Of a DNA stretch of 64,000 bases, positions 10,846-25,067 are shown piece after piece. The notes beneath the pieces were generated by a model. It searched no databases, was not told where the DNA came from, and was given only the letters and a program-made list of their open reading frames with translations. Source of the stretch: Plasmodium relictum (taxonomy: Eukaryota; Apicomplexa; Aconoidasida; Haemosporida; Plasmodiidae); NCBI RefSeq assembly GCF_900005765.1, contig NC_041687.1:1550001-1614000 (forward strand), in the 5' to 3' direction. The first letter of the stretch is position 1, and the number at the start of each line of letters is the position of its first letter. Made by a program: the position numbers and the translations under genes.

Positions 10846-12139
10846 AAATTAGTAAATTTAAAATTATTAAAATATATTGAAAATAAGTAAATTTTAAAAA
10901 TATTAAAATATATATTTATATACATATATAATTTTTAAGTTAAAATTTTAATATTACAAATGAAAAAGTTACAGGCGTTAATAATTGATAACTACTTAAT
11001 ATTTATTAACAAAGAAAAAATTATTTTTCAGTAAATATGGAATTCTTGCTATATATATTATTATGAGTGAAAAAAAAAAATAAAAAAAATAAAAATATAT
11101 ACAAATACATCAATGCCTTATTATGAAATTAATACATACCTCAAATATTTTTTATAAATATAAGAAATTTAGATTTTTCATGATGTTAGACACTTATTTT
11201 TTATTTTTAAATAATTTTAGCGTTTTTTAAATTCAAATTTTAATTATTATTTTATATTATTTTTTTTTTTTTTTTTACATTCATATTAAAAACATTTAAT
11301 ATTTTTATTATATGTTATGTCAAAACCGTTTTTTCTATTAACAATTTTTAACTTAAATATTATTGAAGTTTTTTTTAGTAAAATTTTTTTAAATGATATG
11401 TATTTTCTCAGTAATAATATATACTAATAATTTTTACTATTTAAATAAGAATTCATTTTTACTTTTATTTTTATAAATATATACTTTCTCTTTATTTAAA
11501 TTTTTTTTTTTTTTAACAAAAAATTATTTTGTAATTTTATAAGTAATTTATATTATATTACTTATGAAACATTTATTTATTCAATTTCCTTGAATGTTTC
11601 AACAAAAATTTAAATAATTTTACATCAATAAAAGAATTTATTTTTTATATTTATTTTGGTAAAATTTTTTTTTTTTTATCTATTTTAAATAACGAAGATA
11701 TTATTATCTTTCCTCAAAAATGAAAATAACATAATTTTTAAAAGGACTAATATTCCTATTATATAATTTTTTTTAAATATTGCATAAAGATTTTTTCAAA
11801 AATTTAAAGTATAAATAACAAGTTATCAATACATTTATATGCATTGTTATTTTTATTAAAATTATTTTATTTTATTTTTTTTTTTTTTTTTTTTGTATTT
11901 AAAGGGATTTATTAGAACTACATAATTTAGAATACGTATATTTTTAAATAAATAGAAAATAAAATGAAAAATTATTTGTAAAAGAAAAATTTAATATTAC
12001 ATGAACTACAATTTTTTTTTTTGTGTGTGCATATAAATAATTTATTTTATCTATATTTGAAAGAAAAAACATAAGTATTTTTTGATTAATTTAATTATTT
12101 TTTTGATATTCTTATAAAAATTAAAAATTGATCTGAAAA
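10846..12139. other. Intergenic, AOS1 to TFIIF beta
   Basis: 1.3 kb of A/T-rich DNA with T runs near 11260-11277 and 11874-11894. No exon with usable splice sites or RNA gene was recognised. It presumably holds the AOS1 3' end and the promoter of the next gene. Confidence 0.6.
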
Positions 12140-13063
12140 ATGATAAATTCAAAAGAAAGTGATACATTGCCAAAAACATGTTTTAAAAATAAAAATATAA
12201 AGCTGATAAAAGTACCTAAATTTGTTTCAAATAAATGGTTAAAATGTAAGAATAAAGAAGTTGTTGGTTTATTTGAACACAAAAATAGTGAAATATCAAA
12301 TTTGTATATACAGAAAGATGATAGTGACAATGTAAAAAAATTAACATGTAATAAAAATTATACTATAAATACTTATATATTAAAGCAAAGTAAGATATGT
12401 TTAAAACCTAATAAAGGTACTAATCCATCCAACAATAATTTAAATAATAAAACAATTGAGAATTCAAATCAAAATAAATTAAAAATTAATATAAATAATC
12501 CAATAAAGGAAAATTCTGAACGAAGCAAAGAGTTTGATTATGTTATTTGTGCAGATATTATAAAAAATTGTGAACATACTTATTCCTTCTTACCAGTTTT
12601 AGATAAAGATTATTCTTTAATATTAAAAGAAAGACATTATAATACAAATATAAAAAAAAATAGATATACTATTATAGAAACAAGAAATGAAGAGAATTTA
12701 GAATCTTCACAAACATTATTTAAATATTATACATCTGATGATAATAATAACGCAAATAAAGATAAAAATAATAAAAGAGTTATGTTAGAAAACGAAAATA
12801 ATTTTACTTCGTCTACTTCTGCTTCTAAGCAAAAAACAAAACAAGCTAAAAAGTTTCATGTTTTCGATTTAGATAAAACTAAAATTAGTATGTTTAAAAT
12901 ATTTGAAAGAGAAGGAAAGAAAGGCGTTCCTTTTTCTTTTTTTGCAAAAAATTTTAATATTCCATCAAATCACATAAAAAACATACTAGATGAAATAGCT
13001 GTTAAAAGAAAAAGGATTTCAGATAAAAAATCAGTATATTTTTTAAAAGATTGTATTAATTAA
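12140..13063 (+). CDS. RAP30: Transcription initiation factor TFIIF subunit beta (RAP30)
   Basis: Single exon, 307 aa. TFIIF beta binds RNA polymerase II and TFIIB and helps assemble the preinitiation complex. The N-terminal strand IKLIKVPKFVSNKWLK (about residues 21-36) aligns with the vertebrate RAP30 segment LVKVPKYLSQQWAK, the start of the TFIIF dimerisation barrel. The C-terminal ~60 residues (DKTKISMFKIFEREGKKG to KKSVYFLKD) match the winged-helix DNA-binding domain. In particular NHIKNILDEIAVKRKR matches the family pattern LKEILxEIxVxxK. Between them lies a Lys/Asn-rich stretch typical of Plasmodium. The call rests on both ends matching the same family in the right order. The central barrel is too diverged to check by eye. 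Confidence 0.85.
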   Translation: MINSKESDTLPKTCFKNKNIKLIKVPKFVSNKWLKCKNKEVVGLFEHKNSEISNLYIQKDDSDNVKKLTCNKNYTINTYILKQSKICLKPNKGTNPSNNNLNNKTIENSNQNKLKININNPIKENSERSKEFDYVICADIIKNCEHTYSFLPVLDKDYSLILKERHYNTNIKKNRYTIIETRNEENLESSQTLFKYYTSDDNNNANKDKNNKRVMLENENNFTSSTSASKQKTKQAKKFHVFDLDKTKISMFKIFEREGKKGVPFSFFAKNFNIPSNHIKNILDEIAVKRKRISDKKSVYFLKDCIN

Positions 13064-13418
13064 TCTGTTTTTTTCTTATATATCATATATATATGTATAA
13101 TATTTGTATATAAAACTATAATTTTGTCTTAAAAATAATATTTTTCTTTACATAAAAATCATTAGTTTAGGAAAAAAAATATAACATTTAACTTTCATTT
13201 TTTAATATTTTTTTTATAATTATAATAATAAAGCTATCTATTAATCCCATAATTAAATACATTCATTTGTTACTTTTTTTTTTTTTTTTTTCATATTTTA
13301 TTAATAATTTTCATATGGATTATCTTTATATTTTAATTTAAAAGAAAAGAAAAAAAAAGAGGAAAAAAAAGGGTATTGCACAATATGACTCAATGATAAT
13401 AAATTATTTTTAAAAAAT
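13064..13418. other. Convergent 3' gap, TFIIF beta / Tic20
   Basis: 355 bp between two convergent genes: A/T-rich, poly-T and poly-A runs, no coding signal. It probably holds both polyadenylation regions. Confidence 0.6.
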
Positions 13419-14978
13419 TTATAAATCTTCACCTTCAACTTTTTTTTCTCCTATGTGTAATTTAATAGCTTCTGATAAAACTGGTATTTCTATGTAGCTA
13501 AAATGAAAAACATATAATATATATGTGAGCGTATGTTGTAGAAATAATAAAACGGCTTTAATAAAATATATGCAAAAGAAAAAATGTTCAAAATATTATG
13601 TATTTATTAGATTGCATATTATAGATATGAACCAACATTAAAATCATAAAAATTTTGCATTGGTATATTTAGAAAAAAAAAAAAAAAGCTTTATTTTTTA
13701 GTATTATTTTTCATACTATCCAAGTAAAGATGCAAAAAAAGGAACAATTAGTGAGCCAAAATAAATTGTCATAGTTGAGTATAAGACTGTTAAATTAGAA
13801 ATGTCAGTATCATTATATGAATAAGGAAAAACTCTAAAATAAAATAAAGCTAGTGCATAACCAAACATTGATAGTATCAAACTCTATTAAAAATCAAAAT
13901 ACATATATATATTTATGAGATAGTTATTTTACTACTTCATGACAAGCACATATATATATTTCAATTAAAAAAAAAAAAAAAAGAGACATGAATTTGTATT
14001 GATTTATGCACATATAATTAAATTTTTCAAAAAAAATAAGACAATTAAAAATTCATGAATTAAAATATAATTGCTCATTGTTTTTTATTTTTATTTTTAT
14101 TTTTTATTTTTATCTTAATCTAAGATTATTTACTTGCATATGATGATATTTAATAAAATAATGAAATTTGAATTTATTTTCTTTAACAAATAAGAAATAT
14201 AAGCCCATAAATGTAGCAAAAGATAAAAATGGAATAGACGAGTAAATCTGATTTATTTTTTCAATTTGAAATAAATACCTATGAATAAAAAAAGAAAGTA
14301 TATATTAAAATGGAGAAAATATTTATCATTTAACATATATTCTTAATTTCTATATTTTAGTTTTTTTTCTATTATCAGAAATTTCAACATATATAAAAAA
14401 AAAAATATTTTACTTGTGTAATGAAACTGGAAGTATATTTACAAGTGGCATTACAAAAGCCTATATTTATTTTAAGGTGAAATTAAAAAAAAGTGTGAAA
14501 AGATAAAATAAAGAAAAAAGAAAAGAAATACAATAAAATAAAATTTTATTGTTTGCAAACATCATATAAAACGAAAATTAAAATTTTCATTTTTCTTCAT
14601 TTTATATATATATATATACATGTATATTTATTATTATACCTGAACAGCATCCATAAAAGGAAGAATGTAACTAATAGAAGCAATACATTTGTCTAAAATT
14701 GTTATATCGCTTTCTCCATGAAATATTAAACTAATTTTTTTTTTTAAAGACATATAAATTTCCTTTTTTTTGATACATTTATTTGTACTTTTATTTTTCA
14801 TTAAATAATAATATACTTTTAAATTCCTTTTATTATTTCCATATTTATAATTAATAGAATTTTGAATATTTATTTTTTTCAAGCTATATGTTTTTATTTT
14901 TTGCGAAATTTGAAAACATAATGCATTTTTATTAAAGCCAAAATATATTAAAATATAAATTAATAAAAAATTAAACAT
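13419..14978 (-). CDS. TIC20: Apicoplast inner-membrane translocon subunit Tic20-like, five exons
   Basis: Exons are 14978-14640, 14460-14414, 14278-14134, 13883-13717 and 13497-13419. All junctions are GT...AG and the joined frame closes at TAA, giving 258 aa. Tic20 is a polytopic protein of the chloroplast and apicoplast inner membrane that acts in protein import. The N-terminus is a hydrophobic signal segment (MFNFLLIYILIYFGFNKNAL) followed by a Lys/Asn-rich basic stretch, the usual bipartite apicoplast leader. Then comes the Tic20 opening DKCIASISYILPFMDAVQ, comparable to LDRLISALPYLLPLFDGIQ-type sequences. Hydrophobic segments then correspond to the later helices: SIPFLSFATFMGLYFLFV, SLILSMFGYALALFYF and YSTMTIYFGSLIVPFFASLLG. 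YHHMQ before the third intron matches the RFNxxQ position of the family. Only five small exons make it easy to miss. Confidence 0.88.
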
Positions 14979-15025
14979 TTCTTAAATGCATATGTCATAT
15001 ATAAATGAATCATCTTATTTCATTC

Positions 15026-15064
<39 letters not shown>

Positions 15065-15861
15065 ATCGAATTTTTTTTAGGAAATTTATACTATATATAA
15101 ATATATATTTTCGTTAAAAAAAAAAAAAAACAAATAATGAAGTAGATTAAAAACAATCAGTTGTACTATATATTTATTCTTTTATGAATTGAAATTTTTC
15201 ATTTAAACTTTCATACTTTAGTAAAAATAATACACATAAATATTGAAGTTAAAAAAAAAAATATTAATTTAAATTTATTCATTGTTTTTATTTATTAGCC
15301 TTGTAACAGCAGAAGATTTTGTGTTATTCAAAAAGAAAAAAATAAAATAATAATACAAAAAAAAAAAATGTATAGATAAATAACATGAGTTTCCTTTTTT
15401 TTTTTTTTTTTTATCTAAATAAATACTTAAATTTTCCTAATGTACTTTGTCAAAACAAAAAAAAAAAAAATAAATAAAATAAAAATAATTTTACAAAAAA
15501 TGTTAAATTATATAAACATAAAAAAGTAATTTTATAGATATATGAAATTTAATCCCCAATTTTTTTTTTCCAAATTATTCTACATTTTTTTTTATTAATT
15601 TTTTGAAGAATACAAATCATTATATTTTTTGTTACATTAATTCTTATTTTTTTGTATCTTTTTCATTTTTTCATTAAAAAAATTAAAGTATTTTTTTGTT
15701 TTTTTTTTTTGTTTTTTAAAAAATTAATTTTTATGTTTTATGTATACATTTGTTTTACTTTTGTTTTTTTATATTAAACTTTACCATTTTTTTTTTTTTT
15801 TTTTTGTCTTTTAAAAATTAAGAGAGTAATTTTTATTTAATTTTTCTTTTTTTATGTTCTA
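14979..15861. other. Divergent intergenic, Tic20 / 15862 gene
   Basis: 0.9 kb between divergently transcribed genes, with a (TA)n run at about 15029-15061 and several T runs up to 21 nt. It presumably carries both promoters. No further gene seen. Confidence 0.6.
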
Positions 15862-17451
15862 ATGAAGAATATTAGTAAACTTAACAACAACGATGAAGAA
15901 GGAAATACCATAAGATCATTAGGCCATAATGCACTAGTTGAATTATTGAATAATAATAATAAAGAAATAGAAAATGAATTACACGACAATGAAAATGGTG
16001 TTAATGAAATAAATTTATTTGAAATAAGTAATTGTATAGAAAATGAATCAAATGATAAAAAAAAGAAAGAAATGAGATGCTCATCAACAAAATTATTAAA
16101 TAAATTTTCTTATAACAAATTAAATGAAAATAAAATAGATACATTATATTATGATAATAATTTTAATGTCATTAAAACAGAATGCATAAGACATAATTAT
16201 TTTAATGCAATAGATAAAAATAATATTTTTTTATCTGACAAAGGTCAAAAAATTTTCATGAATGATAACATTAAAAAAAATATGAATAATAACTTACTAA
16301 AAATAAATAGTATGAATCGAAATATAGCATATGATGATGATTTATATAATATTTTAAAAAAAAAAAGGAAGGTTAAAAGTGAAATGCTAGAAAATATTAC
16401 AGCACCTAAAAATGATATTCGAAATGAAAAAAAAAAAAAAGATTTCATTTATTTTAATATTGAAGATACTGAAAGTGAAAAAAAAATTACTGCAGAAAAT
16501 TGTAATAACATAAATAAAACAAAACAAAATTACAACGAAATTTCTGAAAAAAAAGAAGATATTATAGCAGATAATAAAGTAAAGAATAATAACAAAAAAA
16601 GTACACCAAAAACTAAAAATAATAAGGCTATTTTATGTGATATTGAGAAAACAACTTTGGAAATAAATGATTTATATAAAACACAAGAAAAACTAAGTGA
16701 AGGAAAAAATAAAAAAGATAATGAAAATAATATTGAAATGGACGAATATTATGATATATGTAGTAATAAAGATAATATATGTAATAATAAAATTAATAAT
16801 AATTCTTCAAAAAAAAGAGAGCATAAAAACTCTAGTATGAATACTAATATTATTAATGAAAACAAAGACAAAAAAAAAAATATTAATAATCGTCAACATA
16901 TTACTAAAAAAAAAGAAGTTTTAAAATTAGACGATGATCATATAAAAAAGAATGAAAATAATTTAAGATTTAATGAAGAAAAAAGCGATATGGATAAATG
17001 TATTATTAAAAAAGAAGAATGTAATTCCATTACAGGTAATGAACATTTAGTAAAAAATGAAAATATAGATGAAAATGTACTTAAAGATGGTATGAAGGAA
17101 TCAGTAAATTCTGAAAGTTTTATTTTTCTTGATTTTAATCCATTAGAAGAGGATTACCTAGAAATTAAAAATGCATTAAAAAATTACAAAAAGAACTATA
17201 TTTCATTATACACAAAGGAAAATATTGATCATAATTCTAATTCTAAAAACGGTTTAAAAGAAACATATATAAAGAAGGAAAAAGAGAATACTCATAATTT
17301 AGAGCAAATTAATAGTTCTACATCATTTTATATTAAAAGAAAGTATAATGATTTGAAAGAAACATTATTAAAGAAAAAAATAAATATAATTAATTACGAT
17401 TTTAAAAATAATATATGTTATGTACTGATAAAGAAAAGTTCAACATTATAG
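15862..17451 (+). CDS. Asn/Lys-rich Plasmodium protein of unknown function
   Basis: Single exon, 529 aa, ATG at 15862. It opens with a short moderately complex segment (NTIRSLGHNALVELLNNNNK), continues as Asn/Lys/Glu low complexity, and ends with what looks like the only folded part, about residues 415-529. There SFIFLDFNPLEEDYLEIKNA and YNDLKETLLKKKINIINYDF show alternating hydrophobic residues and a regular helical pattern. No catalytic motif, signal peptide or membrane segment is visible, and I do not recognise the family. A possible alternative 3' splice (a GT near the end to the TTTTTCAG at about 17491) would replace the last residues by low-complexity sequence and is not favoured. Confidence 0.75.
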   Translation: MKNISKLNNNDEEGNTIRSLGHNALVELLNNNNKEIENELHDNENGVNEINLFEISNCIENESNDKKKKEMRCSSTKLLNKFSYNKLNENKIDTLYYDNNFNVIKTECIRHNYFNAIDKNNIFLSDKGQKIFMNDNIKKNMNNNLLKINSMNRNIAYDDDLYNILKKKRKVKSEMLENITAPKNDIRNEKKKKDFIYFNIEDTESEKKITAENCNNINKTKQNYNEISEKKEDIIADNKVKNNNKKSTPKTKNNKAILCDIEKTTLEINDLYKTQEKLSEGKNKKDNENNIEMDEYYDICSNKDNICNNKINNNSSKKREHKNSSMNTNIINENKDKKKNINNRQHITKKKEVLKLDDDHIKKNENNLRFNEEKSDMDKCIIKKEECNSITGNEHLVKNENIDENVLKDGMKESVNSESFIFLDFNPLEEDYLEIKNALKNYKKNYISLYTKENIDHNSNSKNGLKETYIKKEKENTHNLEQINSSTSFYIKRKYNDLKETLLKKKINIINYDFKNNICYVLIKKSSTL

Positions 17452-18281
17452 TTAAATTTATATATGTTGATACTATGTGCTGCTTTTTCAGCACTTCAAA
17501 TTATTTTTTTTTTTTTAATAAAAAAATATATATATATATAATAAAACATACAGAAAAAATAACTTTGGATATATATATGATCATGTTTGCTAAAAATGAG
17601 AAATTGATAATAAATGAAAATTCTTAAGAAAATAATACATAAAAGAAAATCTCCAAAAAGAACAAAGAAAAAAAATATATAACATAAAATGAAAAATGTT
17701 TTAAAAATGAAATTACTATAATTATATAAAATAACAAAAAATATATAGAAAAGAAAAAATTATAAAAGTAAAAAAAAAAAAAAAATAGAAGTAAATTGAT
17801 AAATAACATTCTAAAAAATAATAGAGAAAAAATTATAAATACAATTTACATTAAAATTATTCCTTTGAATAACAAAAAATAGTAAAATTACAAATAATAA
17901 AAATAGCTATAATTAAGTTGATTAGATATAATTTTGATTATTAATGAAAATAATAATAATAATTTTTAATAACAATGATAATAATGGTATTAATGACGGT
18001 AATAATTATTTTAATAAATAATCTAAATATTATATAAGCATAAGAAGAATTAAAATATTTAAGAACAAGATAAAATCTCATACTTCTTAACATTAGTAAA
18101 TAAAAAAAAAAAATTGTATTTTTTTTTTTTAATTTGTTCTTAATTATAAAAAAATTATTAAAAATTCGATGAAAAATAGGATATACAACTTATAAAATAT
18201 TAATGAAAATTGAAAAAAAAGAAAAAAGAAAAAAATTAATATTATATACATATATGTATATAATAAATATATTTTGAAATT
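17452..18281. other. Convergent intergenic, 15862 gene / Rab6
   Basis: 0.83 kb, A-rich on the plus strand, with an ATAATAATAATAATTTTTAATAACAATG-like trinucleotide patch near 17942-18010. No coding or RNA signal recognised. Both neighbours end here. Confidence 0.55.
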
Positions 18282-19560
<1,279 letters not shown>

Positions 19561-22033
19561 CATTAAAGAAATTAAAATTATAATATACTAAGAATAAATC
19601 TCTAAATATTAAAAAAAAAAAGAAAAAATTGTAAGTTATAAATATAAATTTATTTTATCCATAATATTTATAGTTGCTTTATTTTCCTAAGGGTATATAT
19701 ATATATATATATATTCATATATTTTTATCAAACTTTTTTTAAAATAAAAAAAATTTTAATATAGCCATAAAAAAAAAAAAAAGAAAAAAAAAATATGCAT
19801 AAAACAAATGTACAAAAAATTAAAGATATTAAAATAAAAAATTTTTAAAATTATGTATTTTTTTTATTTTTATTTTCGCAAAATTATCTACTAATAAAAA
19901 CAACTATATGAGTAATTATACATATTTATTAATTTAAACATAAGTATTCTTCTGAAATATTTAAATTATAGCTTATATTTTAATATACAATTTTTTTTTA
20001 TATTTTAGAAAAAAATAAAAAAAAAAAAAAAAAAGTTATTTATTACCATGTATATTAAAGATTAAAAAAAAATATATCATTTCCCAATAGAAAATATATT
20101 TTTATTGGACTTAAAATATTATTAAAATTTGTTAAATTTTTATTTAAAAAAATAAGAAATATCTAAAATAATATATTTTTTCAAGTACAATCATTTGTTA
20201 TTTTACATTAAAATAATTGAGGATGCTTCAATTATATTTTGTCATACATTTTTATTTTTTTTTTTTTTTTTTTGTTTTTCGTTATTAATGCAATTTTTAC
20301 ACTTTTTTTTTAATATTCTTAGTATGATATATTAGATTGAAATATGTATAATTAGTTAAATGTAAATATAATGAAGCATATAAGGCATAATATGGAGCCG
20401 TTACCTTTATTTTTTTTTTGACTAATAAATTAAAAATTGTCAATTTATTAACGTAATTCATTTTAAAAAATGTATTAAAATTATACTTAATTATCTGTAT
20501 ATATCATATATAGATTAAAAATGGATAATAAAAAGGTAAAGTATTTAAAAGTTTTGGAATATTAACATTTTTTATTATTTTTTTAAAGTGGGGTTTGTGT
20601 GTATGTTACAACTACTACAACACTATATAAATATTTAAGAAAAAAAAAAAATCTAAGCTTTTATGCATATGCGTATATGTCCATAATTATATATAACTAT
20701 TTTTATATGCATTCTCAGTTAAAACGGAAATAGTATAATTTTGCTAAGGTTTAAAAATATAGTCATATATTTTTAATATTAAAAAAAGAAATTAAATAAA
20801 ATAAAATATTCACATTAAGTAAATATATATATATATATATATATATTTACACTTTTAATATTTTGCAATTATCTAATCTTTTTTTTTTTAATTTGGAAAT
20901 TTTAAACTATAATTATTTATATGATTTAAATTTTGATTATGTGTTATTCTACTAAGAATAAAATATATTACAACAATAAACATTTCAGATAAGTATTATT
21001 ATTATATATTAGTGTATTTAATAATATATAAAATTATTTAAAATATTAATTTTAAGAAAAGTCTTTTGTCTTACATAATTTTTCGCAAAATAATTAAATT
21101 TTTATCGTAAAAAGTTAAGATTTCATATAGTTAATAAGTATATTATAGGGAAATAGTGAAAAGGAAAAAGTGATATTATTAGAATTTTAAATATATAAAA
21201 AAAAAGAAAATAATAATATAAATGTATTAAAACATTAATAATATTAAAAAAAAAAAAAAAAAATGGCATCTCACTGACTAGAATAATAAACTAAATAAAT
21301 GCATAAAGCCAAATTATATAACAATAAAATCCTAATTTTGTAGTTACACAAAAACAATTTTTTTAACATGAAATACATATTTCAACATTAAGTATTTTAT
21401 TAAAAAAGAAATAAAAAAAGCATTTATAAACTTTAATGTATAAATCATCTCTTTTATAGAAAAACTAATTTATCCTGCTTAAGAATAGTTTTTTTTAAAA
21501 AAAAATATTCTTTTTACACTTCAGTTATTTCATTAAATAATTATTATTTTAATTAATTTACAAAATTTGGTTTTATTTTTTTTTTAATTTAATAGAATTA
21601 CTTCTTTTTTTTTTTATATGCATTGTTTTTTCTTTATAAATTTTCTTAAAAATATTGATTGTTAAAATACTTACAACTAACAAAATTATCTAAATTATTT
21701 ATTCATTGGTTTTAATTATAAATCTTAAAAAAATCACACTTTTTTTTGCTCTATATAGAGTAATAAGATATATGTATTTTTTTTTTAATATTTCACTTTT
21801 ATTTTATATTATTGTTTCTATTATAATTATAATTATTATTTTTCAAATAAGTGATATTTGGAGACTAATATAAGAGGGAATTATTATTGAATTTATCATT
21901 TAATATTCTATTATTACCAATATTAAATGAATATTTATTACCTTGTAGATTTTTTATAACTAATTATTTAATTTATAAAAATTATTTAGGTACTCTATAT
22001 TTTTCAGATTACTTACAGAATTCACATTCCTAC
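19561..22033. other. Intergenic, Rab6 promoter side and 3' flank of the 22034 gene
   Basis: 2.5 kb of A/T-rich DNA. It contains (TA)n runs near 19693-19714 and 20822-20846 and many homopolymers. One stretch around 20521-20733 shows a small ATG-donor-like signal followed by an open segment of higher G+C; it is described under findings but not called as a gene. No tRNA or snRNA was recognised. Confidence 0.5.
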
Positions 22034-24210
22034 TTATCTGTTATTAAAATTGTTTAATACCATTTTTTCATTGCTTACATTATTTATAATATAATTATTA
22101 TATGAACTGCTTATGTTATTTTTGTTATTTGTAATTTTACTATTATTAAAACTATTTAATACACCCTTATTCAATATATTATAATTGGAACTTAAGTTAT
22201 TTTTATATATGTTATAATTTTTATAATATTTTTTCAAATAATCACTTTTTTGAGTATACTTGTTGCAGTGGCTATATAATACATTATTTCTAATATTTTT
22301 ATTTATGGAATTTATTTCATTTGTACTAGAAGGTAATAATTCTTTTTTATATATTATCCTTTTTTCCTTCTCTAGTATTTCATTAAAAATTATCATAATA
22401 TACTGTAAATCTACATTAATTGCTGATGCGTTTTTTATAGCTTCTTTTAAATAATGTAAGATTTCATCATTTTCATCTTTATTTAATTCAAACATATTTT
22501 TATATTTTGTACATTCATTTTGTTCATGTTGATACTTTTCATTTTTTTCTCTATTTTCACCCGATACATAATATTCATTGTTACAACTAATATAATTTTC
22601 TCTCATTTTTTCATTATCTTTATTATTATCTTCTATTATTTTTTTTTTTTCACTTTCTTCCTTTTTTTTTTTTATATAAGAAAGATTAATTGTAGAGGTT
22701 GTCTCGCATAAATAATTTCCAATATATCCTGGCTTACATAATAAACTAGTTACATCCAAAAAATGTTCATCCTTCTCTTTATTTTTATTACTTTTATAAA
22801 TACTCATAATATCTTCACTTTTGTATATCACCTTATAGTCGTTTATTTTTTCAATAACTTTTTTTTTTTCAACTGATTTTACTCTTGGTTTTTCTGTTAG
22901 TATCTAAAAAGGAAAAAAAGTTTTATTTAATATAAAATACATTAGTTTATAAAAAGAGATTCAATTTTGTAAAAAAGAAAAAGAATTTCCTTAAATATAT
23001 ATATATATGTTTTTTTTTAAATAAAATTACTTCTTAAAAAATAAATTTATTATTTAAAAAATTCTTACTTCTGCTATTGTTAAATCTTGTTCAATAATTC
23101 TAAATGGTGATTTAGTCTTTCTGATTATTAAATTTTTAGAATGATTTAACTTTTTATTATAGTTTAATATGAACGAATCATTATTTTCGTAAGATATTTT
23201 ATTTTTTTCGTTTTCATCGTTGATTCTATTTTTTGCTTCTTGATAAGTAGTATTCTGTAAATTTTTACTATTTCCTAAAAAATTCCATTTCGAAAAATTA
23301 TCGTTCTCTAAAATACTATCTACTAAAGAATTATTTCTGTTTTTTGAGTTATTTTTTTTTTTAGTTTTCTCTTCTAAGAAAAAGATAAATGTAAAATAAT
23401 AAAAAAAAGTAATAGAAAAGTTAGTATTTAAAATATTTATTTTTTTTAGAAATAAATAATTATACTTTTTAATTTGCTCAAAATCATATTTTTAGAATGT
23501 TTCAAAACCATTGAAGTTAAATTTTCTTTAATTGAATTTATGTTTGGAGAAATGATAGTTTTACTGTGCTTTACTTGAGATGGATGGAATAAATGAATTT
23601 TTTCCTTATATAAAAAAAATTAAAAGAAAAAATAAATTATAAGAGAAATATGTATGATATTTTGTTGCTAATTCATTTCTTTATAATTTTTTTTTTTTTT
23701 ATATTACCTGATTTGATTCAAGTCTCATGAATTCTTTTTCAAATCCGCATAATTTTGCTTCTCCTACTGGAGTCATATAAAATTCTTCTGAATCACAAAA
23801 TATTGACTTTTTTGAGCTTTTTCTATTTTTAATTTTCTCATTATTATCACTATAATTCATATTAGTGCAACTTAAGCTTCTAAAATTTTTAGAAGAATAA
23901 TTAAAAGTAGTTACTGATCTTTTTTTCTCTTCATTTGTCTTATATGAATGATACTCTCCATATTTTAAATCTTAAAGAAAAAATAAAAAAATCATATATT
24001 TTTTTATACATAATATATTATTTAAGAATTTTCATTTTTATATACTTAAATTTGAATGAGTCAATATTTTGTATTTTTTTTGGATGGGAAGTTTAATTTT
24101 TGAAGGCATTTTACTATTAGGCCAATTTCTTTTTATTAGGCAAAAAAAAAAAAAAAAGAAAAGAAAAAAAAAAGAAAATAATAAAAATAAATATAACTTA
24201 TGAAATTTCT

Positions 24211-24243
<33 letters not shown>

Positions 24244-25067
24244 TTGTGTATAATCCTTTTTTTTGACGCATCTCTGCATTTCTTTACTAATTCAAAGTCT
24301 CCTTTTTCGTAAACTATTGGTAAACTAGTTAAATCCTCCAAACTATTAGGTATAGATGAAAAGCTTCTTTTAGTTTTAAATTCATTTGCTTTAACTACAT
24401 CACTTGTTTGATAAGGAATATAATTTACTAAAATATTATTTACTTCATTAATATTTAATTCTTTTGTTTCTCCATTTAACCTTTTTAAAATACATCTACC
24501 TTTTAGGTATTTACTGTTACTTAGTTTCACCTCATTAGAACTTTCCATTATGTTATCTTTTTTGAAATGAAAATTTTCATTTAATTGATATATATTATAA
24601 GAACTGGAATTACTTATATTAGATGTTTCCATTTTTTTTAAAGTTTCTTTTTTTTCTTTTATTGCATTATATTTTTCCCCATACGATAAATTATTACTAT
24701 TAGAATAATTTTTTTTATCTAAATTTATTTTCATTGAATTATTACTATTTTTATAATTTATTTTTTTGTCTAATTTTTTATTTAAAGATTTTTTCTTTAA
24801 ATTAATTACTTTTTCATCTAATTTTTTACATGGTGATATTATTGTACTTATATCATTTTTTTTCTCATAAAACACTTTTGAAATTTCGACTATTTTATTT
24901 AATTTTGAAGAATTCTTTTTTTTTTTTAATCTTATAACAGGACTAGAATATGAATATTCTAGACATTTATTTTTGCTTACTAATTTGCTATTCTTCTTTT
25001 TTGAAATATTCTCCAAATTTCCTGAATTACATTTATTCTTTAAAATTTCTTCATCTATATTAATCAT
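22034..25067 (-). CDS. Six-exon Plasmodium protein of unknown function, 827 aa
   Basis: Exons are 25067-24244, 24128-24046, 23970-23708, 23604-23466, 23373-23069 and 22903-22034. All five introns are 76-165 nt, GT...AG, and every phase joins correctly (2484 nt, 827 aa). The pieces would otherwise look like two unrelated single-exon frames. Complexity is highest at three places. One is the end of exon 1 (CILKRLNGETKELNINEVNN through YIPYQTSDVVKANEFK). One is exon 3 (SEEFYMTPVGEAKLCGFEKE). The third is the exon 5/6 junction (SPFRIIEQDLTIAEILTEKP). Exon 6 then has a helical DEILHYLKEAIKNASAINVD and an Asn-rich tail. There is no signal peptide, membrane span or catalytic motif. The repeated basic Ser/Pro patches would suit a cytoskeletal or nuclear protein, but that is inference; I do not recognise a family. 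Confidence 0.8.

Noticed and set aside
14634-14978. Stand-alone 114-aa secreted protein
   Set aside because: It is only exon 1 of Tic20; the last codon lies past the GT donor.
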